Assembly (NCBI GenBank): GCA_028718945.1
Contig: JAQUKT010000005.1
Location: 1 to 47,527 of the forward strand
Direction: 5' to 3'
DNA length: 47,527 nt
From: Actinomycetota bacterium
Lineage (GTDB): Bacteria > Actinomycetota > Geothermincolia > Fen-727 > JAQUKT01
Part shown: one piece after another, positions 1 through 8,014 of the stretch
Layout: every line of letters begins with the position of its first letter
Numbering within the stretch: the stretch's first letter is position 1
The notes under the pieces: generated by a model
The model's input: the letters and a program-made list of their open reading frames with translations, nothing else
Told to the model about the DNA's origin: nothing
The model's database searches: none
Program-made: the position numbers and the translations under genes

Positions 1-60
1 GGAGGCACTGCCGTTTCCAGCGGCACCCTTGGTCCCAAATCAATCGGGACGCCGGTTGAC
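1..60 (-). repeat. 60-bp direct repeat, copy 1 (RNA-like element)
   Basis: The first 60 bases of the window are identical to positions 190-249. Read on the minus strand, the repeat can fold: CGGC/GCCG arms enclose a GTCCC/GGGAC stem, followed by a GCCG/CGGC hairpin. Upstream of it on the minus strand (about 60-105) the block gagttg-ggc-gacct is shared with copy 2 although the sequence in between differs. This suggests conserved RNA structure rather than a simple recent duplication. The copy is cut by the window edge, so its downstream part is unseen. Confidence 0.6.
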
Positions 61-121
61 CAACCATAACCCGGCGGGCTCAGGTCGCCTCAACTCGAAG
101 AGACTTACTACTCGAATCACA

Positions 122-143
122 AAAAAACACCTCGAAAGGAGGT
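122..143 (-). terminator. Intrinsic terminator, minus strand
   Basis: On the minus strand cacctc-ctttc-gaggtg is followed immediately by seven T residues, a typical rho-independent terminator. It lies between the two copies of the 60-bp repeat, about 50 bp downstream of copy 2. It implies that transcription comes from the right through copy 2 and stops here, before copy 1. Confidence 0.75.
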
Positions 144-189
144 GCCTTTGAACAGCAAAACAAATATGTTGCTCTCCTTTCCAAATACG

Positions 190-249
190 GGAGGCACTGC
201 CGTTTCCAGCGGCACCCTTGGTCCCAAATCAATCGGGACGCCGGTTGAC
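190..249 (-). repeat. 60-bp direct repeat, copy 2 (RNA-like element)
   Basis: This is an exact copy of positions 1-60, 189 bp away. On the minus strand it is preceded by taatctccgagttggcagacct (about 293-272), which resembles the sequence before copy 1 (taagtctcttcgagttgaggcgacct). It is followed by an intrinsic terminator at about 122-143. The unit from about 285 down to 122 could therefore be an independent small RNA of about 160 nt or a riboswitch-like leader. I considered known riboswitch classes and could not match it to one. Confidence 0.6.
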
Positions 250-520
250 ATCCAATATCACCAAGATTTAGGTCTGCCAACTCGGAGATTATTCAATTTT
301 CAAAAAGTCAATAAAGCGTTTCGTGGAAAGTTATCACATGGGCAATGGCACTGTCAACCGGGAACCCGGCTCACATTCCGCTCCAACTAACACCGGTTTT
401 TTCGCCCATCCCGATAAGTTCTTACAGCAATTGCACTCCATGAGCACCGGGCACTGCTTTTTGAGTGGATTTGAGATTTGCAACGAATCGATTTCGGGTA
501 AAATATTTATGCCGAAACTA

Positions 521-550
521 TTGACAACTAAAAAGACAGGGATCTAAAAT
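521..550 (+). promoter_or_regulatory. Sigma-70-type promoter for the secreted hydrolase
   Basis: TTGACA (521-526), an 18-bp spacer and TAAAAT (545-550) form a good housekeeping promoter about 50 bp upstream of the start codon at 602. The stretch from 250 to 520 has no convincing gene; it holds a CCGGGAACCCGG palindrome at about 358-369. Confidence 0.65.
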
Positions 551-601
551 AATAACAGAATTTTTATGATTCGGAGCGGCATCAAGTGAGGGAGGTAAAG
601 C

Positions 602-1588
602 ATGATGGGAACTGTAAAGAAATGGTCCATTTCAGCAGTTTTAGTTTTGTTACTGTGCTTTGTTGTCTTGGGAAGCAGTTTTGTAGTAACTCGCGTTGGT
701 TCAGGGGAGGCTTTTGCGTGGGGGAGGCGGGCGCCTTATTCCTCTGAGGACGTTACCTTCAAAAACAGCAAGGGCTATAAGATCGCGGGAACCCTGTACT
801 GGCCCACAAAACAGGGAACATATCCCGGTGTCGTGTTCATTGGTGGTTTCTCGAGCCACAGGGGAATGTACGCATGGATTCCCGAGACACTGGCAAGCAA
901 CGGTTATGTGGCGCTTTCAATTGACGGCAGCGGAAACGGGGCTTCGGAAGGGGCTTTTGGTGACCTGATTGATGAGTCAAAGATAAGTTCAATGATGCTC
1001 GACCCGGCATCCTGGGTTGAAGGCCCGGTGAATTTCATCCTCGGAACATGGAAGAAAGATGTATCAGATGCAATTACTTATCTGACCGAGAAGAGCAAGG
1101 TGCGTGGAATGGTTGACAAGAATCGCATCGGAATATCTGGTCACTCAATGGGAGGAATGACCGTTTCATGGGTTCCACTCGCTGACTCGAGGGTCAAGGC
1201 AATAGTCGCCTTCTCGGATGTCATACCGATTTTCGTTGACGATTACAGTATCCCGTTGCAGATACAGACGGGTGACCTGGACCTTGTTTTGAACGACAAC
1301 ATGGTTGCGATTCCCGGATACAAAGCGGCAAAAGCTCCAAAGGAAATAATCTATGTAGAGGGTGGCACCCATGATGGCTTCACTAATATCGCGATATGGC
1401 CCAAGCCGCCCTGGCAGCATGATGTAAGCAGCAACTACTTTGTCGCCTGGTTCAACTCTTACCTGAAAGGCGATGCTTCTGCCCATGAGGTTATTACCAG
1501 CAAGGTACGGCACCTCTCCAGAATTCATCGCTCAGAGTACAACCTCGGCAACGGTGACTCTGGAATCCTGGGCGGTCCGCGTCGGTAA
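602..1588 (+). CDS. Secreted alpha/beta hydrolase (dienelactone hydrolase/esterase-like)
   Basis: The product is 328 aa. An N-terminal hydrophobic segment (about residues 10-30) suggests export or membrane anchoring. The rest is an alpha/beta-hydrolase fold: an oxyanion-type GGF at 81-83, the nucleophile elbow GHSMGG with Ser182, an acid candidate at Asp225/Asp227 (GDLDL), and His257 in GGTHDGF. These fit a Ser-Asp-His hydrolase acting outside the membrane; the substrate cannot be told. The start is supported by the Shine-Dalgarno GGGAGG about 9 bases upstream of ATG and by a promoter at 521-550. It stands alone, with no partner gene in the same direction. Confidence 0.85.
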   Translation: MMGTVKKWSISAVLVLLLCFVVLGSSFVVTRVGSGEAFAWGRRAPYSSEDVTFKNSKGYKIAGTLYWPTKQGTYPGVVFIGGFSSHRGMYAWIPETLASNGYVALSIDGSGNGASEGAFGDLIDESKISSMMLDPASWVEGPVNFILGTWKKDVSDAITYLTEKSKVRGMVDKNRIGISGHSMGGMTVSWVPLADSRVKAIVAFSDVIPIFVDDYSIPLQIQTGDLDLVLNDNMVAIPGYKAAKAPKEIIYVEGGTHDGFTNIAIWPKPPWQHDVSSNYFVAWFNSYLKGDASAHEVITSKVRHLSRIHRSEYNLGNGDSGILGGPRR

Positions 1589-1991
1589 GGATCAGCTGTA
1601 TCGAGACCATCAACGCGTATTGCCGGCAGTTTGCAAAATAAGAAAAATAGATTCACGGTATTTCCCTGAAACCTTCTGGCTTATTTATGTGCTTCTTGTT
1701 TTCCAATCGCTTAATAAGCCGTTTCTACCTATCTTGCTATTCCCCGACTCCTTTCGATCTCTCATGTGTGAATATAGGTGAAAGGTCCCCAACTAATGAA
1801 AGAGCCCCCGGGGCTCTACCGAAAGGCTATTTACGTATGTCAAAGTTTTTATGGCATCGAGTCATCCCTCTCCGGAAAATGCAAAATTCAATCATCACTC
1901 TATCTCTTATCAGATTGTAGGCTCTGGTATCCCTGTCCAAGAAAGTCGTGGAAACAGCGCCTGCTGATCGAAATATGTAAGCACTCGGGGC
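1589..1991. other. Intergenic region, convergent genes
   Basis: About 400 bp lie between the hydrolase and the abiEii stop. Short open frames here have no ribosome-binding site or recognisable product. The only clear element is the hairpin at 1801-1817. Confidence 0.5.
1801..1817 (-). terminator. Probable intrinsic terminator after abiEii
   Basis: A perfect inverted repeat AGAGCCCC/GGGGCTCT with a minimal loop is followed on the minus strand by TTTC. It sits 175 bp past the abiEii stop codon on the convergent side. The T-run is short, so the call is moderate. On the plus strand no T-run follows. Confidence 0.5.
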
Positions 1992-2795
1992 TCACCGGAG
2001 GAGTCGCATGAGGTTGTCTCTCGTCAGGATGGACGGGTCTGCCCCGGGTCCCAGCAAGGGCCTCACGTCGTCGGCTACAATACTCCAGTTGACGTCCCGC
2101 AACTTCTCGCGCACCGCTGCCCGCCAGTTTTTCGGGGTCAAGGGGCGGCCTTCCCAGCCTGTCTGGCGAAGCGCACTGTTCAGAAGCTCAATGTTCGGCG
2201 GTGGCCAATCCGGATCGCTCAGATACCACACGAGGTCATAGACGTCACGCCCCTTCAGGTAGGGGCGCTGTAGAACTGCATGGAGCTTGCCCGATAGCAG
2301 CGATGCCCGGTCGTGATGCTGGAGTTGAAGCGCGATATAGCGGCGAACCACTGTAGTGTCGAGTACTGCTCCCGCCGGGGGTCTGGTGTCAACCTCCAGT
2401 TTAACCGACAGCGTCTCCCGGCGACTCGGGGTGATGCCCAACTCGAATAGAAGCCCCGGGAAGCTCACGAAGGCGCTGTTCACGACTCTTTTATCGCTGA
2501 CCTTGGTCCGGACATCGTATCCTTCCGCCGAAAATTCCCTCTCGACCGCCATCAGGTAGCCCCGGAAATTGTAGTCTTCGGCTTCACCCTCCAGCGAGAA
2601 GTCAAGATCCTCGGAGTAACGGGCAGTGGCATACAAGAACCGAAGTGCCGACCCACCTTGGAATGCAAGCGGGATCATAGCACCCTTGCGCTGGAGCACC
2701 CCGAGGATGCGTGCCTGCAGGTACTCACGCGCGTCATTGCGTGCCTGCACGGGCGAGAGCGCGTCCTCGACCAGCCCAGTGAGAAAGCCTTTCAT
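1992..2795 (-). CDS. abiEii: AbiEii-type nucleotidyltransferase toxin
   Basis: The product is 267 aa of the AbiEii/AbiGii toxin family, a DNA polymerase beta-like nucleotidyltransferase. Visible motifs are GGSALRFLY (47-55) with the GGS that starts the active site, and YSEDLDFSL (60-68) carrying the two metal-binding aspartates Asp63 and Asp65. Family knowledge: such toxins act as NTP transferases in type IV toxin-antitoxin systems and can cause abortive infection. Its ATG overlaps the antitoxin stop by 4 bp, so the pair is translationally coupled. Length is within the family range and no damage is seen. Confidence 0.9.
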   Translation of the reverse strand: MKGFLTGLVEDALSPVQARNDAREYLQARILGVLQRKGAMIPLAFQGGSALRFLYATARYSEDLDFSLEGEAEDYNFRGYLMAVEREFSAEGYDVRTKVSDKRVVNSAFVSFPGLLFELGITPSRRETLSVKLEVDTRPPAGAVLDTTVVRRYIALQLQHHDRASLLSGKLHAVLQRPYLKGRDVYDLVWYLSDPDWPPPNIELLNSALRQTGWEGRPLTPKNWRAAVREKLRDVNWSIVADDVRPLLGPGADPSILTRDNLMRLLR

Positions 2796-3433
2796 AGCAA
2801 TTCGTACTCCTTATCTTGTTCACGCGCGATGTCCGCTACAATAGAGGTGACCCTGCGAAGCTTTCTGCTGCCAGATTCCACCGCGATGCGCTCGAGCTCT
2901 TCAAAGTCGAACCGTTCCATGTTTTGGAGGCGTAGCTCGCTCAGGTATCCGCGGTTGTCTGATTCCGGTTGCAAGTATGCAATGTCGAGAAGAGCCTTCT
3001 CGGGAGTCGCAACCAGCGCTGTCTGTTTATTCCCCAAATCAACCGCGCGATAGCCGTGGAAGAAGTCCCGCTTGACGTGCCGGTAGTCAAAATCACCGAG
3101 CGGTGTTTTCAGGAACCCGGGGCGGGATGTGGTAACGCTGGTCACGACCGGCACATGCTCTGGAATGAGCCCGTGGAACTCCAGGGCTGAATGCCTGCTC
3201 ACATAAGAGGCGTGCACCATTCGATTGGCGATCAGAAAAGGATGAGGCGTTGTTTTTCGGTAGGGAGGCGCAAGGACGTAAAGCCCCCGCCTCAGCTGGA
3301 TGAGGCGCCCAGATGCTGTGAAGCGCGAGAGCTGCCTGCGCACTTCCGCGGGGTTCACCCTGCCTGCAATAAGCAACCCAGTCTCGAACACCGGCTCGTC
3401 GTCAACGATTTCCTGCAGTTCGCTGAATTTCAT
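2792..3433 (-). CDS. abiEi: AbiEi-type antitoxin / transcriptional autorepressor
   Basis: The product is 213 aa. The N-terminal about 70 residues look like a winged helix (tandem small helices, then GRLIQLRRGLYVL). This is followed by the AbiEi C-terminal domain with SALEFHGL (about 100-107) and ATPEKALLDI (about 142-151), hallmarks of type IV antitoxins. Family knowledge: AbiEi neutralises AbiEii without direct binding and represses its own promoter. The ATG at 3433 has no Shine-Dalgarno and lies directly after a promoter-like sequence, so the mRNA may be leaderless. It is first gene of the two-gene operon. Confidence 0.9.
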   Translation of the reverse strand: MKFSELQEIVDDEPVFETGLLIAGRVNPAEVRRQLSRFTASGRLIQLRRGLYVLAPPYRKTTPHPFLIANRMVHASYVSRHSALEFHGLIPEHVPVVTSVTTSRPGFLKTPLGDFDYRHVKRDFFHGYRAVDLGNKQTALVATPEKALLDIAYLQPESDNRGYLSELRLQNMERFDFEELERIAVESGSRKLRRVTSIVADIAREQDKEYELL

Positions 3434-3436
3434 GGC

Positions 3437-3475
3437 AATAATATGCCATATTTGTCTATCTAATGCAACATATTA
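3437..3475 (-). promoter_or_regulatory. abiE promoter/operator, probably leaderless
   Basis: On the minus strand TTGCAT (3468-3463) is followed 17-19 bp later by CATATT/TATTAT, and the ATG comes only a few bases after that. Overlapping it are the near-palindromes AATATGCCATATT (3440-3452) and TAATGCAACATATTA (3461-3475), good candidates for AbiEi binding sites. Both the leaderless start and the operator role are inferred from sequence only. Confidence 0.45.
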
Positions 3476-3490
3476 GCCTTCAGGTAATCA

Positions 3491-5206
3491 TCAGCTCGCA
3501 GTATCGCCGCTTCTGCCCAGCCTCATGTTCACGACATCGAAGTACATGTCGTAGAGGTGAAGACCCTTGGAAACAGCGATTGTCTCGCCGGCGGATACTT
3601 CGTCTCCAATCTCATCGGCCATGTATTCCTTGAGGAGCTGGATTCCAGCAAGGTTTGCCGGGAAGCCGCCCCAGAGGTCCCAGGAGCGGAAATAAAGGAC
3701 AAAATGAAGCTTTTTCTCATCAGGGTAAATGCGGGTATCTATTTGCCTCAGGCATGGTGGGTCGGAAAGGTAGATACTTCTCGGGTCGCATACGGCCATG
3801 CAGGCCTGGTTGGTTCCATAACCTTCTTCCCGGTACATCCTTATTACTTCGCCAATCTGTGGCTCCAGATACTGACCATAAGTATTACCGCACCAAAGAG
3901 GTTTGCCATTCTTCCTCACGTAGACAATGTGGTACTTTGGCACACGCACACAATACAGGTTTCCATTGTAATGGGACGTCTTTATTGAGTTCTCTATGAC
4001 CGGCTCCACCCTTTCTCTCCTGATATGTACCCTGTAGACGCCGTCGTTCTTGAAGCTGTTTCTATACTGTCTCCTGTCTGAGTAACAGGAGGCAGAGAAC
4101 CCTATTTTGAGACAGATTTCTGTAAAATCCGACGCAAGCCTTCTTGAGGCGGTGGTGTATCGGTGCCCGTCACTGTCACCATCTCCGAACATCATCGCCG
4201 CGTGGAGAACACGAAGCCTTTGTGAGGGCAGATTTTTTATTTCTTCAGGAATGTACTTGTCGCGGGCTTTGCCGAATTGCTTAAGGTACATATAGAGCTG
4301 CTTGCTCGAGATAATCAGATCTCGTCTATATTCTGTGACCCCCAGTCCCAGCTTGGCACACCACTCCTTGGCTATCTTTCTCTTTTTCTCGTCGCAGATG
4401 GTGACCCTGACCATGTATGCATTCCTTTCCCGCCGTTTAGCAACGCTACCCTCCGCGAGCCATATCCCGAAAAACTTGAGCCAATTGTCCATGGGTATGT
4501 TCTTTTCCCTTCCATAGCCTTTGTACCTGGGGTTGTCATAATTACAGGGAGGGAGTCTGAATGTATCAGAATCTTCCCCTGACCAGGCGCAGTTTGTCTT
4601 GAACTTGACGAATCGCTTTTTAACTGCATCTTCGATCCTTACGAGTCCAAACGCAGATTTCTGGCATTTGTAGAAACTGTCACCGATGCCTGCGTACAGG
4701 CGATGACCTTTGTTTACGCTGAAGTCAACCAGGTTGCCGTTGCCAGTGAGAGTGTATATCTCTCCCTCGTATTTGAATTCCACGTAGTCGTCTGGTTTCT
4801 GGTACTCCAGCTGTCCAGTTAATGGATTGAGTGTTGCAACCCTTTCTGTATTGCCGAGATTCTTGAAAAGCTTCCATCCCGCGTCAGTAAGTATCTCGGT
4901 GTCCTCTGTGTAGCAGTAGTCCTCACGCTCCGCCTTGGAGTCGGCTGAGACAAGTTTTTCAAGATAAGAGTTCACAAACTCCATGTCGGTAGGTGGGGGG
5001 ATGTTCGATGTCTCCGGCATAGTGGGGACGATCGGCCTCGTCTCGGGATGCGTGATTCTTATTACAACGAACTCGAACTCCCGGCGTTTGCTTCCCTTAT
5101 AAGAGCCCCTGTCAATCCTGTATTCGCGCCCCTCCTCCATGACCTGCCACAGGCACTGAAACCAGGCATCCGGTATGTCCCTTCCCTCGATGAATGTAAT
5201 TTTCAA
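3491..5206 (-). CDS. Thymidylate synthase (ThyA family) interrupted by an intein
   Basis: The precursor is 571 aa. Residues 1-97 and 442-571 join to a 227-aa ThyA-like enzyme, close in length to short archaeal-type thymidylate synthases. The C-extein shows YGQYL right after the splice point (equivalent to YGxQW), DPPCLRQI with the catalytic Cys485, RSWDLWGGFPANL (about 507-519) for dUMP binding, and HLYDMY (550-555). Such enzymes methylate dUMP with methylene-tetrahydrofolate; a dCMP/dUMP hydroxymethylase cannot be excluded. The start is TTG at 5206, with GGGGTGG 4 bases upstream. Without splicing the enzyme would be broken. Confidence 0.85.
   Translation of the reverse strand: MKITFIEGRDIPDAWFQCLWQVMEEGREYRIDRGSYKGSKRREFEFVVIRITHPETRPIVPTMPETSNIPPPTDMEFVNSYLEKLVSADSKAEREDYCYTEDTEILTDAGWKLFKNLGNTERVATLNPLTGQLEYQKPDDYVEFKYEGEIYTLTGNGNLVDFSVNKGHRLYAGIGDSFYKCQKSAFGLVRIEDAVKKRFVKFKTNCAWSGEDSDTFRLPPCNYDNPRYKGYGREKNIPMDNWLKFFGIWLAEGSVAKRRERNAYMVRVTICDEKKRKIAKEWCAKLGLGVTEYRRDLIISSKQLYMYLKQFGKARDKYIPEEIKNLPSQRLRVLHAAMMFGDGDSDGHRYTTASRRLASDFTEICLKIGFSASCYSDRRQYRNSFKNDGVYRVHIRRERVEPVIENSIKTSHYNGNLYCVRVPKYHIVYVRKNGKPLWCGNTYGQYLEPQIGEVIRMYREEGYGTNQACMAVCDPRSIYLSDPPCLRQIDTRIYPDEKKLHFVLYFRSWDLWGGFPANLAGIQLLKEYMADEIGDEVSAGETIAVSKGLHLYDMYFDVVNMRLGRSGDTAS
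3884..4915 (-). other. Intein with LAGLIDADG homing endonuclease (within thymidylate synthase)
   Basis: Intein residues Cys98 to Asn441 (344 aa). Block A begins CYTEDTEILTDAGW; block B has NKGH with His169; two LAGLIDADG motifs lie at FFGIWLAEGS (245-254) and LHAAMMFGDGDSDG (334-347), with acidic residues Glu252 and about Asp342; block F is around VPKYHIVYV (422-430). The C-terminal junction is WCGN/T: terminal Asn441 and Thr as +1 nucleophile. The usual penultimate His is replaced by Gly, as in a minority of active inteins. Insertion falls just before the conserved YGQYL of the host enzyme. The endonuclease motifs look intact, so mobility is plausible. Confidence 0.88.
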
Positions 5207-5325
5207 TTAGCCACCCCTAATTATTCAGTTCTGACTCAAGTCAACAAACAAACAATCGCAACCGGGTTTGAAGGCGAGACGCTGAAGCGTACACCTTATC
5301 GCAAGGAAGAAAAGGGTCATAGCTC

Positions 5326-5850
5326 TTACCACTTCCCCCAGTGAACCATGTCATCGAGTTCATTCCTCGGGCGCTCGCCCGGCATCTTCGCAGGAACCCC
5401 AAGGGGAGCCATTGTAACGATTCTGTACTCTCGCGGGACCCCGAGAATCTCGCGAACCTTATCCTCGTCAAAACGCCCGACGAAGACGGTCCCATATCCC
5501 ATATCCGAGGCTTCGAGCATGATCTGGTCCATGAGAATCCCCGCATCGGTCATGTAGTATTCCTTTCCGTTCTGCACCCCCGAGGCTTTCGGGTCCATGC
5601 AAACCACGATGAGAACCGGCGCCTGAGTGATAGCCTTCTGGGCAGGATTCCCCTCGAGAACCTCGGCGACTTTGTTCCTCGTTTCTGCGTCTTTTATGAC
5701 TATTACCTGCCAGCCCTGTTTGTTTGCCCATGAAGGAGCGTATCTCATTACCTCGAGAATCTCTTCAACCTTCTCATCCGGTATCTCTGTTTCCTCGTAT
5801 CTCCTCACGCTTCTCCTTTTTCTGATTGCTTCGATGGCCAACTCTTTCAC
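5326..5850 (-). CDS. Nitroreductase-family FMN oxidoreductase
   Basis: About 174 aa from a GTG at 5850, or 190 aa if an upstream ATG at 5898 is used. Homology-like sequence starts at VKELAIEAIRKRRSVRRY, so the shorter form is preferred, though GGGGG is very close to that GTG. Family features: the RRSVRRY phosphate-binding arginines near the N-terminus, APSWANKQGWQ for FMN binding, and MGYGTVFVGRF followed by LGVP near the C-terminus. Family members reduce nitro compounds, quinones or flavins with NAD(P)H; the substrate is unknown. It is on the same strand as the thymidylate synthase, 120 bp upstream, without evident coupling. Confidence 0.85.
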   Translation of the reverse strand: MKELAIEAIRKRRSVRRYEETEIPDEKVEEILEVMRYAPSWANKQGWQVIVIKDAETRNKVAEVLEGNPAQKAITQAPVLIVVCMDPKASGVQNGKEYYMTDAGILMDQIMLEASDMGYGTVFVGRFDEDKVREILGVPREYRIVTMAPLGVPAKMPGERPRNELDDMVHWGKW

Positions 5851-6135
5851 CCCCAAAAAATTGATACTACTATTTTCCGCTATTCTATCATCTCGCACAC
5901 AATTATTGGCACCAAAGCCAGGTTCACCATGCTTCCCGGATTATCAAGGAGTTGCTTTTTCTCGATGTCTCGGCAATGGCTGAAGGAACACCCGTTATCC
6001 TTGCTCTTTTCCGAATTCGGGCCCCGGTCTTCGGTAATTGTTAACCTTACGACATCAGAGAAGAGCACAAGCGATGTCAAAGTGCATACGCCTCAAGATT
6101 GCTTCTGCAGGCTGAAAACACTCAAGTTTTTCATT

Positions 6136-6190
6136 CCTTAAGAACTCTTAACCTTACTTTGGCTAAAAATTAACCTTTGTGTTACCCACT
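6136..6190 (+). promoter_or_regulatory. PHO-box-like 11-bp direct repeats upstream of pstS
   Basis: Five consecutive 11-bp units start at 6136, 6147, 6158, 6169 and 6180. The best are CTTAACCTTAC, ATTAACCTTTG and TGTTACCCACT. PhoP-type regulators of Gram-positive bacteria bind 11-bp-spaced direct repeats (TTAACA-like in Bacillus, GTTCACC-like in Streptomyces), and these units are intermediate. The block ends 79 bp before the pstS start. An isolated GTTAACCTTAC also lies at 6040-6050. The rest of 5899-6135 shows no gene. Confidence 0.6.
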
Positions 6191-6268
6191 TGAAACCTCC
6201 ACTTGATTCAATTTCTAAAGGAAGTTGTCGGAGTGCCCACGCGGGCGCGAACAAGAAGGAGGTACTGT

Positions 6269-7120
6269 ATGAGAAGAAAGACCAAAGTGAGAATCGCAGG
6301 TGCGGGGCTGGTGATGCTCATGATGACCGCGATTGCGCTCGGGGGGTGCGGTGGTGGCGTTTCCGGGACTCTTACGCTCTCGGGTTCAACCACCCTGCAG
6401 CCTATCGCCCAGGAAGCAGCCGAGCAGTTCATGGAAAAAAACCCTGACGCCAACGTGACGGTTCAGGGCGGCGGGTCGAGCGTCGGAATAACTCAGGTCA
6501 TCGAAGGGAGCGTCAACATTGGTAACTCGTCACGCGAGTTGAAAGATGAGGAGCAGGGCAAGGGGCTCGTAGACCACAAGGTAGCGCTTGATGTCATCGT
6601 CTTGATCGCCAATCCCGGGGTCGGAGTGAGCACCCTGACGCCTGACCAGGTCAAGGGCATATTCACTGGGAGCATAGACAACTGGAACAAGGTCGGCGGC
6701 GGCGATGAAACAATCACCGTGGTGATAAGGGACTCTGCATCGGGAACCCGTGAAATGTTCGACGAGAAAGCACTCGGTCAAACAAAGGACAAGCCGGTAA
6801 CCATGGCTAAGGGGGCAATCGAAGCCAACAGCAATGGGGTCATGAGGCAGAAAGTCGCCTCCACTAAGGGCGCGGTCGGGTATATATCATATGGATACCT
6901 GGACAAGTCGGTGGAGGCACTCGATTACGACGGAGTCCCCGGCAACCTCGAGACAGCCCTCGGCGGAACATATCCGCTTTCTCGCTACCTTCACATGTTC
7001 ACGAATGGCGAGGCTACGGGAATAGCAAAAGCCTATATTGATTTTGTTCTCTCGCCCGATTTCCAGAACGAAACGGTAGCCAAAGAATACATCCCAATGA
7101 CCAAAGTCAAAAGTCAGTAA
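6269..7120 (+). CDS. pstS: Phosphate ABC transporter substrate-binding lipoprotein PstS
   Basis: The product is 283 aa from ATG 6269, chosen because AAGGAGG sits 6-7 bases upstream and a lipoprotein signal follows (charged RRKTKVR, hydrophobic core, lipobox LGGC with Cys27); an upstream in-frame ATG at 6203 lacks these. The mature part begins with GSTTLQPI (phosphate-binding loop), then QGGGSSVGI and NIGNSSRE, and DSASGTRE in the second lobe, all standard for PstS. It captures inorganic phosphate at the cell surface and hands it to PstCA. It is the first gene of the operon and lies behind the PHO box, so induction by phosphate starvation is likely. Confidence 0.95.
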   Translation: MRRKTKVRIAGAGLVMLMMTAIALGGCGGGVSGTLTLSGSTTLQPIAQEAAEQFMEKNPDANVTVQGGGSSVGITQVIEGSVNIGNSSRELKDEEQGKGLVDHKVALDVIVLIANPGVGVSTLTPDQVKGIFTGSIDNWNKVGGGDETITVVIRDSASGTREMFDEKALGQTKDKPVTMAKGAIEANSNGVMRQKVASTKGAVGYISYGYLDKSVEALDYDGVPGNLETALGGTYPLSRYLHMFTNGEATGIAKAYIDFVLSPDFQNETVAKEYIPMTKVKSQ

Positions 7121-7147
7121 GCAAGGAAAGGACTGGCCTCAAGAACA

Positions 7148-8014
7148 ATGGGCAGGCAGGGCGTCATCGGACGTGAGTGGATAGTAAAAAAGACGCTTTT
7201 CGTCTTGGCGATAATGGGCATACTGGGAATAGTCCTGATAATTGTGGCGGTTACCAAAGAATCCATGCCAGCTCTCACGAAAGTCGGCCCTTTCAATCTC
7301 TTCAGCACTGAATGGAACCCCAAAGTTGGTAAATACGGTATCGTCGTATTCATCGTTGGGACCCTGCTGACCACAGTCGGAGGCGTCATGGTTGCAGTCC
7401 CGCTTGCCATCGGCACAGCCCTTTTCCTTACTGAGATCGCCCCACGTCGTATGGCTACCTTAGTAAGCCGGGGTGTCGAGCTCCTCGCCGGGATGCCCTC
7501 TATCGTCATCGGCTGGATGGGGTTCACCATTTTAGTGCCCCTGCTTGCCAAGCTGACCCGTACCACCGGGTCCGGCATACTCGCTGCTTCGATAATCCTC
7601 GGGATAATGTCGATGCCAATCATCACAAGCATCGCCAGGGACGCGCTCGAAACCGTGCCCTCCTCGTACAAGCAGGCATCGATAGGTCTCGGAGCCACAC
7701 GGTGGCAGACAATCTGGCATGTCATCCTGCCGGCAGCAAAACCCGGCCTTCTGGTAGCGGTGATATTAGGGATTGGCAGAGCAATAGGGGAGACAGTGGC
7801 TGTCGCGCTTGTGATAGGTCCGGCTTCCGCATTCCCGAAGTCACTGACTACACCGACGCATACTCTCACAACGAAAATCCTGATGGAGATGGGTGAATCC
7901 AGCGGCATCCAGCGCTCAGTACTCTTTGCAATGGCTCTCGTGCTTCTACTGCTTTCAATGGCACTGATACTAACTGTACGACTTGTAACCCGGAAGAAGG
8001 CGTATGTCCGATGA
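7148..8014 (+). CDS. pstC: Phosphate ABC transporter permease PstC
   Basis: The product is 288 aa with about six membrane segments (first at about residues 15-35). The EAA-type cytoplasmic loop is at about 174-200 (SYKQASIGLGATRWQTIW), the docking site for the PstB ATPase. The order pstS-pstC-pstA and the 4-bp ATGA overlap with the next gene support PstC rather than PstA. The start ATG at 7148 has no strong ribosome-binding site, which may mean coupling to pstS 27 bp upstream. Confidence 0.93.
   Translation: MGRQGVIGREWIVKKTLFVLAIMGILGIVLIIVAVTKESMPALTKVGPFNLFSTEWNPKVGKYGIVVFIVGTLLTTVGGVMVAVPLAIGTALFLTEIAPRRMATLVSRGVELLAGMPSIVIGWMGFTILVPLLAKLTRTTGSGILAASIILGIMSMPIITSIARDALETVPSSYKQASIGLGATRWQTIWHVILPAAKPGLLVAVILGIGRAIGETVAVALVIGPASAFPKSLTTPTHTLTTKILMEMGESSGIQRSVLFAMALVLLLLSMALILTVRLVTRKKAYVR

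Noticed and set aside
1-310. Cyclic-di-GMP, cobalamin or other known riboswitch in the left repeats
   Set aside because: Some short motifs look alike (gggacgc, ggaaac), but the order and spacing of the conserved bases of these classes are not met on either strand.
142-547. Short plus-strand reading frames in the left non-coding region
   Set aside because: They run through the repeats and the terminator, have no ribosome-binding sites and give low-complexity products.
1687-2011. Small frames between the hydrolase and abiEii
   Set aside because: No ribosome-binding site or family signature; the hairpin at 1801-1817 lies inside them.
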